From: CAWUKT01 sp963923035
GTDB taxonomy: Bacteria > Bacteroidota > Bacteroidia > J057 > JADKCL01
Direction: 5' to 3'
Assembly (NCBI GenBank): GCA_963923035.1
Contig: CAWUKT010000085.1
Location: 1 to 30,477, forward strand
DNA length: 30,477 nucleotides
Made by a program: the position numbers and the translations under genes. Below the pieces are notes generated by a model. It was not told where the DNA came from, ran no database searches, and saw only the letters and a program-made list of their open reading frames with translations. Shown here in pieces: positions 7,713-15,294 of this stretch (positions are counted from its first letter, which is position 1; each line of letters opens with the position of its first letter).

Positions 7713-9974
7713 CTAGCCCCCGAAGCGATCCAGGTACTCCTCCGGAATCGAATCGCCGGGTTCCCAGAACGACGGCGTATTGGGCGCTGGGCACAGGGTT
7801 TTCATCCGGTAGCCTTCCGGCGGGGTAAAGGGATCCTGCGTCAGGCCAATCTTGCTGTCGGCGTAGATATACTTCATGTAGATGGCGAAAATGGGGAGGG
7901 CCATGTTCGCGCCCTGGCCGTAGAGGGTCCGCTTGAAGCGGACCCGGGAGTCGTCACAGCCGACCCAAACCCCCGTCACGAGGTCCGGCGTCACGCCCAT
8001 GAACCAACCATCGGTATTGTTCTGTGTGGTTCCCGTCTTGCCGCCCATCTGGTTCGTGAACTTGTACTTCGTGCGGAGCCGCCGCCCTGTTCCCTTCAGG
8101 TGGTCGACCACGCCTTGCAGCATTTGGACCATCGTAAAGGCCGTTTCCGGATCCAGCGCCTCCCGGACCTCCGGGACATGCTGGTACAGCACCCGCCCAA
8201 ACTTGTCTTCGATCCGGCGCACCATGTGCGGCTTGATATAGGTCCCCTGGTTGACCAGGGCGCTGTACACCCCCGTCATCTCGAAGACGGAGAGGCTCGA
8301 CGTGCCCAGGCACAGGCTCGGCACACAATCGAGGTCGCTCTCGATGCCCAGGGCCTTGGCGTAGCTGCACACCCGCTCCGGCCCCAATTCCTTCATCAGA
8401 TAGGCCGTCACCTGGTTCTTCGACCGGGCCAAGCCCTCGTAATAGGTGATCAGGCCATCGTCCTTGCCGCCCGAGTTCCTCGGCTTCCAAACCTTGCCGT
8501 CCGGCAATTCGATGGCCACAGGTACATCCAGCACCTGGTCGCAGGGCTGGTGCAGTTCCTTCATCCCCGCCGAGTACACAATCGGCTTGAAGGTAGAGCC
8601 GACCTGGCGCTGGGTGCTGGCCACGTGGTCCAGCTTGAACTTGCTGTAATTGATGCCGCCGACCCAGGCGCGGATTTCGCCGGTATGCGGATCCATCGAC
8701 ATGAAGCCCGTTTGCAGGAAGCTCACGTAATGCAGCATGGAATCCAACGGCGTCATCACCGTATCGACCTCGCCCTCCCAGGACCAGATCGTCATTTTCT
8801 GCTTTTCCCCGAACGATTCCTCAATCTCCTTTTGGCTCAGGCCCGCTTTTTTACCCAACCGCCACCTCTCCGTACTCTTCATCGCGTCCTTGATGATCCC
8901 CGATTGCTTTTTCCAGGGCTTCCCGTAGCGTTTCATCTCCGACAAAAAGGTCTTCTGCAAATCGGAGAGGTGTTCCTTGACCGCTTTCTCGGCGTAGCGC
9001 TGCATCCGGGAATCGAGGGTCGTATAGACCTTGAGGCCATCGGTAAACAGGTTGTATTTGTCGTCCAGGCCCTCGTCTTCCATGATTTGGAGGACCTCGT
9101 CTTTCACTTCGTCGCGGAAATAGGGGGCCATCGCCCGGGTGGTGCCGCCGGGCCGTACATTGAGGCCGAGGTCCAGGTCCCGCGCCTGTTGGATCTTGCG
9201 ATCGGTCAACCGTAGATCCGGGAACAGTTCATTCAGCTCGACCATGTACTTTTTCATCTGGTCCAGCACCGTATTTCGGCGGTTGGTGGCGCGCTCGGCA
9301 TTGCGGGTCGGGCTATAATAACTGGGGCCTTTGAGGAGGCCGATCATCAGGGCGGCTTCGTGAAGCTCGAGGTCGGCGGCCGATTTGGCAAACAAGGTCT
9401 GGGCGCCCATTTCGATGCCGTAGGAAGTCCCGTAAAACGACGTCGTATTCAGGTAGGCCTGCATGATTTCGTCCTTGGTAAACCGGGATTCCAGGACCAC
9501 GGCCACGATGGCCTCTTTGACTTTCCGCGTGATGGAATTGTCCCGTCCCACCTTCTTGTACAGGTTCCGGGCCAGCTGCTGGGAGATGGAGGAGCCCCCC
9601 CGCAGGCGTTGGCGGACGATCAGGTCCTTGAGGATGGTGAAGGGGGTGCGGGGATCAATGCCGGAATGGCTGTAAAACCGGATGTCCTCGGTGGCGACCA
9701 GGGCGGGTTTGACCCACTGGGACATGGAGTCAAGGGGCATGAAGACCCGGTTTTCGCGGTCGTGGAATGTCCCGAGGACCTTGCCATCGGCGGTATAGAT
9801 TCGGCTGGACAGGTCCAGACGGGGATTTTCGATGTCGTTGAGCGGAGGGAGATTGTTGGAGACGTTGATGATGAAAATGGTCACCCCAATCCCAATCAGG
9901 AGAACCAGGGAGAGGAACCCCCACCGGATGATTTTCCCGAGCTTTGACCGCTGCTTTTTTTCTTTTTTCGCCAT
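7713..9974 (-). CDS. Class A penicillin-binding protein (PBP1A-type transglycosylase/transpeptidase)
   Basis: 753-residue bifunctional peptidoglycan synthase. A basic cytoplasmic tail and one membrane helix (~15-37) precede the glycosyltransferase 51 domain, which shows catalytic Glu96 in TEDIRFYSHSGID, the RGGSSISQQLARNLY motif (125-139) and the KDEIMQAYLN motif. The transpeptidase domain has the three acyl-serine motifs: S460-TFK, S518-KN and K646-TG. Length and order match PBP1A. It polymerises and crosslinks lipid II at the outer face of the inner membrane. A 60-residue insert (~340-400) rich in K and E separates the two domains. The start at 9974 is fixed by the MAKKEKKQRSK tail. An 80-nt gap to the amine oxidase gene allows co-transcription. 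Confidence 0.95.
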   Translation of the reverse strand: MAKKEKKQRSKLGKIIRWGFLSLVLLIGIGVTIFIINVSNNLPPLNDIENPRLDLSSRIYTADGKVLGTFHDRENRVFMPLDSMSQWVKPALVATEDIRFYSHSGIDPRTPFTILKDLIVRQRLRGGSSISQQLARNLYKKVGRDNSITRKVKEAIVAVVLESRFTKDEIMQAYLNTTSFYGTSYGIEMGAQTLFAKSAADLELHEAALMIGLLKGPSYYSPTRNAERATNRRNTVLDQMKKYMVELNELFPDLRLTDRKIQQARDLDLGLNVRPGGTTRAMAPYFRDEVKDEVLQIMEDEGLDDKYNLFTDGLKVYTTLDSRMQRYAEKAVKEHLSDLQKTFLSEMKRYGKPWKKQSGIIKDAMKSTERWRLGKKAGLSQKEIEESFGEKQKMTIWSWEGEVDTVMTPLDSMLHYVSFLQTGFMSMDPHTGEIRAWVGGINYSKFKLDHVASTQRQVGSTFKPIVYSAGMKELHQPCDQVLDVPVAIELPDGKVWKPRNSGGKDDGLITYYEGLARSKNQVTAYLMKELGPERVCSYAKALGIESDLDCVPSLCLGTSSLSVFEMTGVYSALVNQGTYIKPHMVRRIEDKFGRVLYQHVPEVREALDPETAFTMVQMLQGVVDHLKGTGRRLRTKYKFTNQMGGKTGTTQNNTDGWFMGVTPDLVTGVWVGCDDSRVRFKRTLYGQGANMALPIFAIYMKYIYADSKIGLTQDPFTPPEGYRMKTLCPAPNTPSFWEPGDSIPEEYLDRFGG

Positions 9975-9996
9975 TTGAAAATGGTTTTGAGCGGTA

Positions 9997-10004
9997 CAAA
10001 GTTA
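9997..10004 (-). promoter_or_regulatory. -7 box for the PBP1A gene
   Basis: Minus-strand TAACTTTG is an exact TAnnTTTG match ending 22 nt before the ATG at 9974. No clean TTG is present at the expected -33 distance, so this is supported by the -7 element alone. Confidence 0.5.
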
Positions 10005-10137
10005 GGAGCTAGGACAATGGGAAATGGGACAACTTTTTCACAGGCTGGGCCAGGTGCTTGCTGGATAGGGCTTTTGGGACCGGGAAAAGTTCCGTCGAAT
10101 TGCCCTTTTCCCATTTCTGAACTTCTCTCTTTTTACC

Positions 10138-10149
10138 TAATTTCACGGC
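10138..10149 (+). promoter_or_regulatory. Motif TAATTTCACGGC, copy 1
   Basis: This 12-bp sequence ends 17 nt before the ATG at 10167, and an identical copy ends 18 nt before the ATG of the next gene. It is TAnnTT-like at its left end, so it may be a -7 box variant or a regulator site. It is preceded by a pyrimidine-rich stretch. Confidence 0.5.
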
Positions 10150-10166
10150 CTACTGAACCAATATCT

Positions 10167-10742
10167 ATGAGCCTCAAAAGAGACATCGCCGACGGATTTC
10201 CCCCCAGCATCGATTTTCCCGATGAACTGGCCGCCTTTGTGGACTGGAGTGAAGCCAACAACTTCTCCCTCTGGGGCGTGGAATTGCAGGCGGGATCCCG
10301 TGACGACATCGAAGCCTGGTTTGGCCACATCTTCGCGAATTCCCGGTTGGGCATCTTTGCCACCGGACCGGATGGTAGCCTCTATGCCATTTGGAAGGAT
10401 GCCGAGCTCGAACAACGGGTCGTTTTCCTGGGCTCCGAAGGCGAGGTCCGCAACCTCACCTCCAATGTCCTCGATTTCCTCCGTTTGCTGGCCATTGGTT
10501 ACGGAGAAGTTGGATACGCCGACCTCAGTGAGCCGCCGGAAGACGATTTTGTGGATATGATTGACGATGAGGAGGACGAGGAATTCGAGCGGAATACCAA
10601 TGAGGCCCTGCCTGAGTTCCGGGTTTGGCTGCAAAAGACCTACGGCGTTCAGATTCCCCAGACGGGCGACGAGCTCGTCGATCCCGAGGACAAGAGCTTT
10701 GCCGAATGGGTCGAGCGGATGCAATTGCTCCACGGAAAATAA
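10167..10742 (+). CDS. Possible SMI1/KNR4 (SUKH)-like protein
   Basis: 191-residue acidic cytoplasmic protein beginning MSLKRDIADGF. I prefer this ATG to a TTG 192 nt upstream, because the intervening region is intergenic in character and holds the promoter-like motif. Features resembling the SUKH fold are LFAxxPDGSLYAIW-like strands (GIFATGPDGSLYAIW), then RVVFLGSEGEVRNL and DFLRLLAIGYGEV, followed by a very acidic linker (EPPEDDFVDMIDDEEDEEFE) and a short conserved-looking tail. SUKH domains act as immunity or binding modules in some bacteria, but no toxin gene is visible here, so a housekeeping role is as likely. The assignment is by pattern only. It is probably co-regulated with the gene that starts at 10799. 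Confidence 0.5.
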   Translation: MSLKRDIADGFPPSIDFPDELAAFVDWSEANNFSLWGVELQAGSRDDIEAWFGHIFANSRLGIFATGPDGSLYAIWKDAELEQRVVFLGSEGEVRNLTSNVLDFLRLLAIGYGEVGYADLSEPPEDDFVDMIDDEEDEEFERNTNEALPEFRVWLQKTYGVQIPQTGDELVDPEDKSFAEWVERMQLLHGK

Positions 10743-10768
10743 CTCCCTTCCCTGCCCCTTTTCATTGG

Positions 10769-10780
10769 TAATTTCACGGC
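10769..10780 (+). promoter_or_regulatory. Motif TAATTTCACGGC, copy 2
   Basis: Identical to the copy at 10138-10149. It ends 18 nt before the ATG at 10799, and again follows a pyrimidine-rich stretch. The repetition suggests that the two genes have separate but similarly controlled promoters. Confidence 0.5.
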
Positions 10781-10798
10781 TCCTGCTTATTATTTGGC

Positions 10799-11509
10799 AT
10801 GAGTAAAAAGGCAGTTCGTGAACTTGTATTGGGCCTGGTGCACCAGGGCCGGTCGTATGCTTCGGCCCGCGGTCTCGCGGGCGTCTTTTCGCAGGGCATT
10901 CACCTCAAAGTAGATGTCGAATCCGTTCTGAACGATCTTGTCGAGGACCGTCGGCTGGAAGTCCAGGAGGGAACCTATTCGGTGACGGAGGCGGGCTACG
11001 GAGACCTGTACCGCACCGATTTTGAGACCGTTTTGCAACAACTCAATCCCCTCAGTGGTCATCCCATGGCCCTGAAGACGTTGATCCAGAAAATCCTCAC
11101 GGGCAAGCCCATTCCCCAACCCTCCGGAAAGGCCCGCTCCTTCGAATTGGGAGGCAAATTTTACAATACCACGCCCTTATTTCTGGGCGAAGCCCTCGGC
11201 GCGGTGGTAGGACGCAGCCACAATGGACCCCAAATCCAGATCATCGAGGACCAAATCCTGTTCGAAGACGGCAATTTTGACCTGATGATTTACAGCCTGG
11301 CCCAGGCTCGCTATGACGACAGCATTGGCCCCGGACGCGACAATTTTAAGCTCAAGGCCACCTACAAAGGCACTTCCGTAGGCGTCGAAAACCTGATGAA
11401 GAAATTCGCGGCGGCCCTGGCCGATCAAAGCACCCGCTACGAATTGAACTGGTACGAGGTCGACGAAGAAGGCGACGTGGTGGGCGAAGACTTTGAGCTG
11501 TACAGTTGA
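10799..11509 (+). CDS. Unknown protein with N-terminal winged-helix-like region
   Basis: 236-residue cytoplasmic protein that I cannot assign to a named family. Residues ~5-70 (KAVRELVLGLVHQG, VESVLNDLVEDRRLEVQEG, YSVTEAGYGDL) read like a winged helix-turn-helix: three helices followed by a beta-hairpin wing. The middle has a proline-rich linker (GKPIPQPSGK). The C-terminal half is alpha/beta with no catalytic motif I recognise and ends in an acidic strand (WYEVDEEGDVVGEDFELYS). It could be a DNA-binding regulator with a sensor domain, but that is inference. Its TGA stop is followed, in the same reading frame, by a 315-bp array of 21-bp repeats that stays open to 11845. Confidence 0.75.
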   Translation: MSKKAVRELVLGLVHQGRSYASARGLAGVFSQGIHLKVDVESVLNDLVEDRRLEVQEGTYSVTEAGYGDLYRTDFETVLQQLNPLSGHPMALKTLIQKILTGKPIPQPSGKARSFELGGKFYNTTPLFLGEALGAVVGRSHNGPQIQIIEDQILFEDGNFDLMIYSLAQARYDDSIGPGRDNFKLKATYKGTSVGVENLMKKFAAALADQSTRYELNWYEVDEEGDVVGEDFELYS

Positions 11510-11518
11510 TGGGGCTTG

Positions 11519-11833
11519 GGTTGCGCTGGGACCAGCCGCGGTTGGTCCCCGACCGCAATCGGATGCATCAAAAGTAACCCCGGTTGGTTGCGGACCTCAG
11601 TGGGTTGCACCGGGACCAACCGAGGTTGGTCTGGGACCTCAGTAGGTTGTATCGGGAGTAACCGCGGCCGGTCTGGGACCTCAGTGGGTTATACCGGGAG
11701 TAACCGCGGTTGGTCACGGACCTCAGTCGGTTACACCGGGAGTAACCGCGGTTGGTCTGGGACCGCAGTGGGTTATACCGGGAGTAACCGCGGTTGGTCC
11801 CGGACCGCAATCGGTTATACTACGACCAACCGT
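11519..11833 (+). repeat. Tandem array of fifteen 21-bp units (alternating types, 42-bp super-unit)
   Basis: Fifteen contiguous units of exactly 21 bp, no insertions or deletions, start at 11519, 11540, 11561 and so on to 11813. Nearly all begin GGTT. Two types alternate: type A continues GGTC then GGACC(T/G)CA(G/A)T, and type B continues ATACC or similar then GGGAGTAACCGC. Each B-to-A junction gives the palindrome AACCGCGGTT or a close variant; in three B units the 3' part is GACCAACC or GACCAGCC, pairing with GGTTGGTC of A units. No stop codon occurs on the plus frame shared with the preceding gene, giving heptads such as GYTGSNR / GWSRTSV, nor in one minus frame. It lies between convergent genes and is followed by a TTTTAG run. 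Confidence 0.92.
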
Positions 11834-11999
11834 TTTAGTTTATAGCAAGGTCGGCCCAGCACCCTGAAATAACCTTGTAGCTGAAAAGAATGCCCGCCCG
11901 GGGCTTTTCCTCCACCACCATTTCCCTTCCCCAACTTTACGAACTCTCCAACCATCCCACTGAACGTGGTCATGTCCCTGGGTTTCTCCCCAAAAGAAA

Positions 12000-12025
12000 G
12001 GTCGCCCGACTTTCGCCGGGCGACC
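12000..12025 (-). terminator. Rho-independent terminator of the 12049-15294 operon
   Basis: Perfect 9-bp stem GGTCGCCCG (12000-12008) / CGGGCGACC (12017-12025) with an 8-nt loop. In the minus-sense RNA it is followed by TTTCTTTT. It begins 24 nt past the stop codon at 12049-12051. Confidence 0.8.
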
Positions 12026-12048
12026 AGAGGGAAGGTTATCAACTTATA

Positions 12049-13722
12049 TTATCGACGAATGATCTCGCGGACCATGGATTCGGTACCACTGCGCAGGTGC
12101 ATGAAGTAGGTACCGGCGGCCCAATCCTGCGTGGGCAGGGTCCGCTCGCTTTGGCCAGCTTCGACCTCGTAGATGGCTTCGGTGACCTGCCGTCCAATTG
12201 CATCGTAGATGCGCACCTCGTAGGTCTTGGCGGTAGGAGCCGAGATGCGGATGTGGATGCCCTCCTCCCGAACCGGGACCGGAAAGACATTCACTTCGCT
12301 GTCCAGGCCATCGGAGTGCAGACGGGCCGAAACGACATTCGAGTAGCCCGTGGCCCCGTCAAAGTCGGTATAGCGCACGCGGTAATGGAACTCGTTGACC
12401 GCATCGACGCCGAAGTCATCGTAGGCATAGCTCCAGCGATTTTGGTCATTGCCAATCGCCTTTTCCTCCGCCAATTCCGTGAAATTGACCCGGTCCAGGC
12501 TGCGCTCCAGCGTATAGTGGCTCAGGTGCTGTTCTTCCATATTGGTCCAACTCACCTCGATATAGCGGTTGTCCCGGGGAGAAGCACTGATCTCCAACTC
12601 ATTTTCATTCAGGATAATGGTGGAGCCAGCAAAAGCAAATTCGGAAGGGCCGTTGAAGCCGGAAAATGCTGCCCGGTCCAATCCAATTTCCGACGGACCA
12701 CAATCGTTCGGCGTGCCCTGGATGGCATTGTCCTTGGTGATGAAGTAGGTCTGAAGGGTCGGATAGGTGCCGTCCTGGGGCCAGATCCGCATTTCGTAGT
12801 TGCCGGTTCCGGTTCCGCTTTGGTCTTCGAACATCCATTCCCCGTGGTCAGCCCCGGAGAAATAATTGATCGGGTAGCTGCACTCATTCGGGGTGCCCGG
12901 AATGATATTGGTGCTGGCCCGCTCGAAGTAGGAGGACACGACATCGTAGTTGTTGCCGCCAAAGTCGATGAGGATGTACTGGACGCCGAGCGACTGACCG
13001 GCAGTGCCGGGCTCGAGGCCGATGGCGTAGCCGTAGACCCCGCCGGTGGAGGCGATGGCGCGACGCAGGTTCCCCTGGACGTATCCATTGTCTACCGGAG
13101 CCATATTGCCATTGGCTGTAATGCAATTGTTGACAAAGTTGCCAAGTCCCGCGGCGGGATTCATCATGCCAAAGGTTGCGCTGTAACCCGAGCCATTGGC
13201 AGGGACGGTGGCGGTATCGTGGGTGACGATGCGGTTGACCGGGGGAGTTCCCGTGGCGCCGGCCGGTTCAAAGTCGACGCTGTTCCGGACGTCGGCCACA
13301 TTGCCGCTGCCCGACAAATGGACCATTCCCTGGGTATTCGCCAGTTCCAGATTGTAGAAGGAGCCATCGTCGGCGCCAATCTGGGCCTGTCCGCCCCGGA
13401 CCGCGTAGGACCCCTGGATGAACTGACGCTCGTTGATGTTGACGTCGTTGTTTTCCAGGCGGACGGTCCCCGTACCCCGTTGCTGGAAGAGGTTGTCCGA
13501 GTACATATTGCCTTGGACCTCGATGAAGCCGTCGTTGTTGAGGAGGGCGCTGCCGCCTTCCATGTGGACATCGCCCTGGATATAGACCTCGGCGCCGGGT
13601 TCGATCCGGATCAGCGCCCCTTCGTTGTTGAGCTCAAAATTGTGTTGGGCCCAGGCAGTCCCTCCCAGTACCAGGCATAGCGCCCCCAGAAGGGTGGTGC
13701 GGAGTGTATGTAAATGTTTCAT
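12049..13722 (-). CDS. Secreted T9SS sorting domain protein with FN3-like module
   Basis: 557-residue exported protein. The signal peptide (TLLGALCLVLGGTAWA, cleavage before QHNFE) leads into a repetitive N/G-rich beta region (~25-150: NNEGALIRIEPGAEVYIQGDVHMEGG and similar), then a large unassigned beta domain. Residues ~385-470 look like a fibronectin III module (WTNMEEQHLSHYTLERSLD ... FHYRVRYTDFDG). The last ~80 residues (VNVFPVPV ... AAGTYFMHLRSGTESMVREI) form a T9SS type A sorting domain. The same FN3-then-sorting-domain order is common in surface proteins of gliding Bacteroidota. It is the second gene of an operon, 21 nt after the fibre-like gene. A role in adhesion or surface-layer formation is likely; no enzyme motif is seen. 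Confidence 0.85.
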   Translation of the reverse strand: MKHLHTLRTTLLGALCLVLGGTAWAQHNFELNNEGALIRIEPGAEVYIQGDVHMEGGSALLNNDGFIEVQGNMYSDNLFQQRGTGTVRLENNDVNINERQFIQGSYAVRGGQAQIGADDGSFYNLELANTQGMVHLSGSGNVADVRNSVDFEPAGATGTPPVNRIVTHDTATVPANGSGYSATFGMMNPAAGLGNFVNNCITANGNMAPVDNGYVQGNLRRAIASTGGVYGYAIGLEPGTAGQSLGVQYILIDFGGNNYDVVSSYFERASTNIIPGTPNECSYPINYFSGADHGEWMFEDQSGTGTGNYEMRIWPQDGTYPTLQTYFITKDNAIQGTPNDCGPSEIGLDRAAFSGFNGPSEFAFAGSTIILNENELEISASPRDNRYIEVSWTNMEEQHLSHYTLERSLDRVNFTELAEEKAIGNDQNRWSYAYDDFGVDAVNEFHYRVRYTDFDGATGYSNVVSARLHSDGLDSEVNVFPVPVREEGIHIRISAPTAKTYEVRIYDAIGRQVTEAIYEVEAGQSERTLPTQDWAAGTYFMHLRSGTESMVREIIRR

Positions 13723-13743
13723 GCCGGTGGAATTGGGTGGAAA

Positions 13744-15294
13744 TTATTTGGACGGTTCAGCCGCTGCACGCTGGAGTTTGATGTCCCGTTGGAATTGGGC
13801 ACGGTCCTGGCTGGTGGTCGGACGTATCAGTTGGCTACCCTGCATGGACTTGGTGGATGCAGTATTGCCGTGGTAGAAATTGCCTTGCTTGGGATCTACA
13901 TTGTAGAGTTCCGGCATGAGGTATTTTCCGGAGCGTTCGCCATTCTTGACGACTTCAGCCGTGCGCAATTCAGGGTGTTGTTGCAGATAGGGATCGTTCC
14001 GTTCGGCCAGAACCATCCATGAGACCTTTGTATTCGGGGCACCTGCGACTTTAAAGGTTTTGCCCTGGATTTCCTGGGCGACATAAGGCTGGACGGGAGT
14101 TCCCACCGGAGTCAACTGGTAGCTGAAGTTTTTGTTGACGAGGGGAAAGTAGTCGGGCAATTCAACAATGGCTTCACCATTGCCATCGAGCTGGATCATG
14201 CCCCGGTACATATTCAGAACCTCGTCAGATTCGGTGGAAAAATGGCGGAGCATTTGGTTGGCCGGATCGGCGGGGTGGTCAATGAGGAAGGTTTTGACAC
14301 CCGAGCAGCCCATATTGCCGACGGCATAGACTCCGTACCAGCTACCTTGTCCTACGATGCCATAGCCCCAGTTGGCAGCCGGAGCAGAGTAGGCCTGGAG
14401 TCCAACGTGGTCGGCAATATCGGTTCCATAATAGCCGACATCAACGGCAGCGATGGTTCCTGCGATGGTATTGTCAACGTTCTGGGCCAACAGGGCCGGA
14501 CCAGGACCCGAATGGATCGAGAAGACCGCAGCATCAGCGTTGTTCGTGTTGTTGATATTGAATTCAGCATTTCGGCCGGTGGCACCAAGGTGATTGATCA
14601 GGATACCGTGCCCGACGCCCTGCTGGACGAGGCCGATGCCCGCACCATACACGAGACCGCCGCCGGTAGGAACGGTGGTATTTACAATTCCGAATACTCC
14701 AAATCCTTGGGTGCCAATGGAGTCGAATTCGAAGGCGTTTCCAGCCTGTCCATTGAAGAAGGAGTAAGACCCTGTACCACCATTGACGCTGATGTCATTG
14801 ACGGTGCCCAAGGTTCCGGTACCGTTGATGTCGTTGTAGACACCGCCGCCAGTACCTGTATTTTGGACGTACATGCCGTATCCAGTGCCTGAAACTGCGC
14901 TGATGACCCCATCATTGGTGCCATCCTGAAAGACGATGACACCGGCAGCCGTGGAATTCACATCCATGTCGACCTCAACCCCATAGGCCGTGGCCCCGGT
15001 TCCCTGCTGTTGGAATTGGCCGGTGGGAATATTGCTGGCCGTATTGAAGTTGACCGCATTCACCGCCCGGCCCGTACCTGCATTGACCACAAATACCGCT
15101 GAACTGGCATTGGTGGTAGTGGTATGGTTGACTTCCACGGTATTGCCCGTGGCACCAGTCTGAACAATGTCCAATTTGGAGTTGGGATTGGCTTCACCAA
15201 TACCGACATCCTGGGAGTAGGCGAGTGTACTGCCTACCAGCAGCATAAGAGCAGCGAGTAAAATCTTCTTGGGTAGAGATTTCAGTTCCATCAT
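13744..15294 (-). CDS. Fibre-like exported protein (VGIG...LDI N-terminus, DPANxxLRH C-terminal domain)
   Basis: 516-residue protein starting MMELKSLPKK, with a signal peptide ending near AYSQ. The mature N-terminus DVGIGEANPNSKLDIVQTG resembles the opening of many Bacteroidota fibre-type hypothetical proteins. Residues ~45-330 are low-complexity, G/T/N/V-rich short strands (ATAYGVEVDMDVNS, GTGYGMYVQNTGTGGGVYND), consistent with a repetitive beta-fibre. Residues ~335-440 (LIDHPADPANQMLRH, GEAIVELPDYF, YQLTPVGTP, VSWMVLAERNDPY) match a recurrent C-terminal domain I have seen on such fibres; its function is unknown to me. There is no T9SS tail, so how it is exported beyond the periplasm is unclear. 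It is the first gene of an operon with the T9SS protein downstream and may be its partner. The next-codon Met (15291) is an equally possible start. Confidence 0.82.
   Translation of the reverse strand: MMELKSLPKKILLAALMLLVGSTLAYSQDVGIGEANPNSKLDIVQTGATGNTVEVNHTTTTNASSAVFVVNAGTGRAVNAVNFNTASNIPTGQFQQQGTGATAYGVEVDMDVNSTAAGVIVFQDGTNDGVISAVSGTGYGMYVQNTGTGGGVYNDINGTGTLGTVNDISVNGGTGSYSFFNGQAGNAFEFDSIGTQGFGVFGIVNTTVPTGGGLVYGAGIGLVQQGVGHGILINHLGATGRNAEFNINNTNNADAAVFSIHSGPGPALLAQNVDNTIAGTIAAVDVGYYGTDIADHVGLQAYSAPAANWGYGIVGQGSWYGVYAVGNMGCSGVKTFLIDHPADPANQMLRHFSTESDEVLNMYRGMIQLDGNGEAIVELPDYFPLVNKNFSYQLTPVGTPVQPYVAQEIQGKTFKVAGAPNTKVSWMVLAERNDPYLQQHPELRTAEVVKNGERSGKYLMPELYNVDPKQGNFYHGNTASTKSMQGSQLIRPTTSQDRAQFQRDIKLQRAAAEPSK

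Noticed and set aside
6328..7716. 462-codon open frame on the plus strand
   Set aside because: Antisense shadow of the amine oxidase gene.
7680..9215. 511-codon open frame on the plus strand
   Set aside because: Antisense to the PBP1A gene, whose catalytic motifs are all present in the opposite frame.
9975..10166. 64-residue N-terminal extension of the SUKH-like gene from a TTG
   Set aside because: The extension begins directly against the PBP1A start codon, covers the PBP1A -7 box and the TAATTTCACGGC motif, and is not protein-like.
11568..11810. Minus-strand coding reading of the repeat array
   Set aside because: It is open only because 21 is a multiple of three and the unit lacks stops. 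It has no start context and no upstream gene in frame, unlike the plus-strand frame.
11519..11833. CRISPR array
   Set aside because: The units are contiguous with no unique spacers, and no cas genes are nearby.
11890..13680. 596-codon open frame on the plus strand
   Set aside because: Antisense to the T9SS protein gene and crosses its terminator; no recognisable protein features.
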